Shown here: piece after piece, positions 4,788 through 5,623 of the stretch
Numbering within the stretch: position 1 is the stretch's first letter
How the letters are laid out: every line of letters begins with the position of its first letter
Notes under the pieces: model-generated
Seen by the model: the letters and a program-made list of their open reading frames with translations, nothing else
The model's database searches: none
Told to the model about the DNA's origin: nothing
NCBI GenBank assembly: GCA_934378025.1
Contig: CAKRPM010000094.1
Coordinates: 1 to 5,623, forward strand
Direction: 5' to 3'
Source: an uncultured Eubacteriales bacterium
GTDB taxonomy: Bacteria; Bacillota; Clostridia; Oscillospirales; QAKW01
DNA length: 5,623 bases
Position numbers and translations under genes: made by a program

Positions 4788-5623
4788 ATGAAAGCATTTC
4801 AAAAAAGACTGATCGGTTTTAGCGTTGCCCTTGTCATGCTGCTGGGGATGATCGCCACATTTGCTTATGCAAAAACTGAGGACGATTATACCTACACCAT
4901 ATCCATGGAGGGCGAAACGCTCGGCCAGGGGCTTTATGTCGAGCCGACCTCGTACACTCTTTCGCAAATCAACACCTTGGTGGCCACCAAGGGCTACGGC
5001 CCCTATTCTGCTGAAGATTTAACCCCTGCCATTGTCACCATTGCCATGATGATTGACAAAAATATGCAGTGGCAGAACAGCGGTGATCTTCAATCTTTTT
5101 ATCTGCAAGCCGTTCAGGGTGTTGATAAGGGCACGTTGAACATTCCCGAAATTATCACCGAGAACGGCGGCCCGAGCAATGAAGAAAACGACGGCAATGA
5201 CGACGACTATCTGGGCGAATTTGACTACAGCACAATGGCCGGCTGGATGGTCACGGTAGATCATTACATGATCCATGTCGGCGTCGGCGCCTATACACAG
5301 GCGGAAGCAGAGGGCGCCGGGCACACTTTTTCGGACGGTTCCGTCATTCGCTGGCACTTTACGCTTTACGGTTACGGCGGTGATTTGGGCTTTAATACCG
5401 GGTGGGGCATGCCGCCCTATTTTGAAGCGGCAAATAAAGACGAATTATATAAAGAATACGCCAAGCTGAACGACGCGGGATTTTTTGAAAGCCATGCGGG
5501 GGCCAAGCAAGCGGCGTTGAACGTCATGGAGGATTTGACGGCCACCCAGCAGCAAGTCGACGCGGCACTGACCGCATTAAACGCTGCGGCCGCAGGCGGT
5601 GTACGCAAAGACGAACAAACCGT
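4788..5623 (+). CDS. Secreted DUF4430 (transcobalamin-like) protein with FIVAR-like module (3' end off window)
   Basis: 278 complete codons are visible from ATG 4788, with no stop before the right edge. GAAAGGA (4775-4781) serves as ribosome site with six bases spacing. Residues 1-28 are a signal peptide (FQKRLIGFSVALVMLLG..., likely cut after AYA). An acidic linker (about 125-145) precedes AGWMVTVDHYMIHVGVGAYT (151-170) and FSDGSVIRWHFTLYGYGGDLG (181-201). That is the characteristic pattern of DUF4430 domains (GWMxxVNG....GxxxYxxxDGDxIxWxYT), related to the C-terminal domain of eukaryotic transcobalamin and intrinsic factor. Residues about 238-270 (AALNVMEDLTATQQQVDAALTALNAA) match FIVAR-type helical modules of surface proteins. 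The gene lies directly behind a cobalamin riboswitch, so an extracellular corrinoid-binding role is a reasonable inference. More domains or a wall anchor may follow beyond the window. Confidence 0.9.
   Translation, partial: MKAFQKRLIGFSVALVMLLGMIATFAYAKTEDDYTYTISMEGETLGQGLYVEPTSYTLSQINTLVATKGYGPYSAEDLTPAIVTIAMMIDKNMQWQNSGDLQSFYLQAVQGVDKGTLNIPEIITENGGPSNEENDGNDDDYLGEFDYSTMAGWMVTVDHYMIHVGVGAYTQAEAEGAGHTFSDGSVIRWHFTLYGYGGDLGFNTGWGMPPYFEAANKDELYKEYAKLNDAGFFESHAGAKQAALNVMEDLTATQQQVDAALTALNAAAAGGVRKDEQT

Overview
The window looks like chromosomal DNA of a low-to-mid GC Firmicute, most likely an anaerobic Clostridia (Oscillospiraceae/Ruminococcaceae-like) organism. This rests on strong GGAGG-type ribosome sites, extended -10 promoters (TGN before the -10), an encoded tRNA CCA end, classic hairpin-plus-U-run terminators and Gram-positive-style secreted proteins. 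The taxonomy is inference from style, not from a search.

Left half, minus strand: a partial gene runs from 1526 off the left edge. It encodes a secreted right-handed beta-helix protein whose C-terminal part begins to look like the N-terminal jelly roll of CE2-type SGNH esterases. Its own promoter region lies at about 1541-1690. Upstream, and separated by a terminator at 1693-1747, is a complete galactokinase-like GHMP kinase (1757-3001) with an atypical sugar-recognition motif. Together they suggest polysaccharide breakdown and sugar uptake, but they are separate transcription units.

Middle, plus strand: a divergent promoter drives a single tRNA-Gln(CUG) at 3139-3215, which ends in a perfect 16-bp hairpin terminator. 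Next comes a promoter at 3282-3310 and a highly structured ~160-nt leader. The leader ends in a UUCG-capped intrinsic terminator only five bases before the Shine-Dalgarno of the next gene. Sequence just 5' of that terminator can form a competing antiterminator. The gene behind it (3487-4395) is a membrane-anchored zinc-ribbon protein with a TPR-like region, a Q-rich coiled linker and a C-terminal beta-rich, OB-like domain.

Right end, plus strand: a cobalamin riboswitch (aptamer 4504-4667, expression platform to 4761) controls a secreted protein (4788 to beyond the right edge). That protein carries a DUF4430 (transcobalamin-like C-terminal) domain followed by a FIVAR-like helical module. The pairing of a B12-sensing RNA with a transcobalamin-like exported protein points to extracellular corrinoid capture, made when cobalamin is scarce.

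The two most interesting objects are the unassigned switch-like leader at 3316-3478 and the B12 riboswitch/transcobalamin-like gene pair at 4464-5623.
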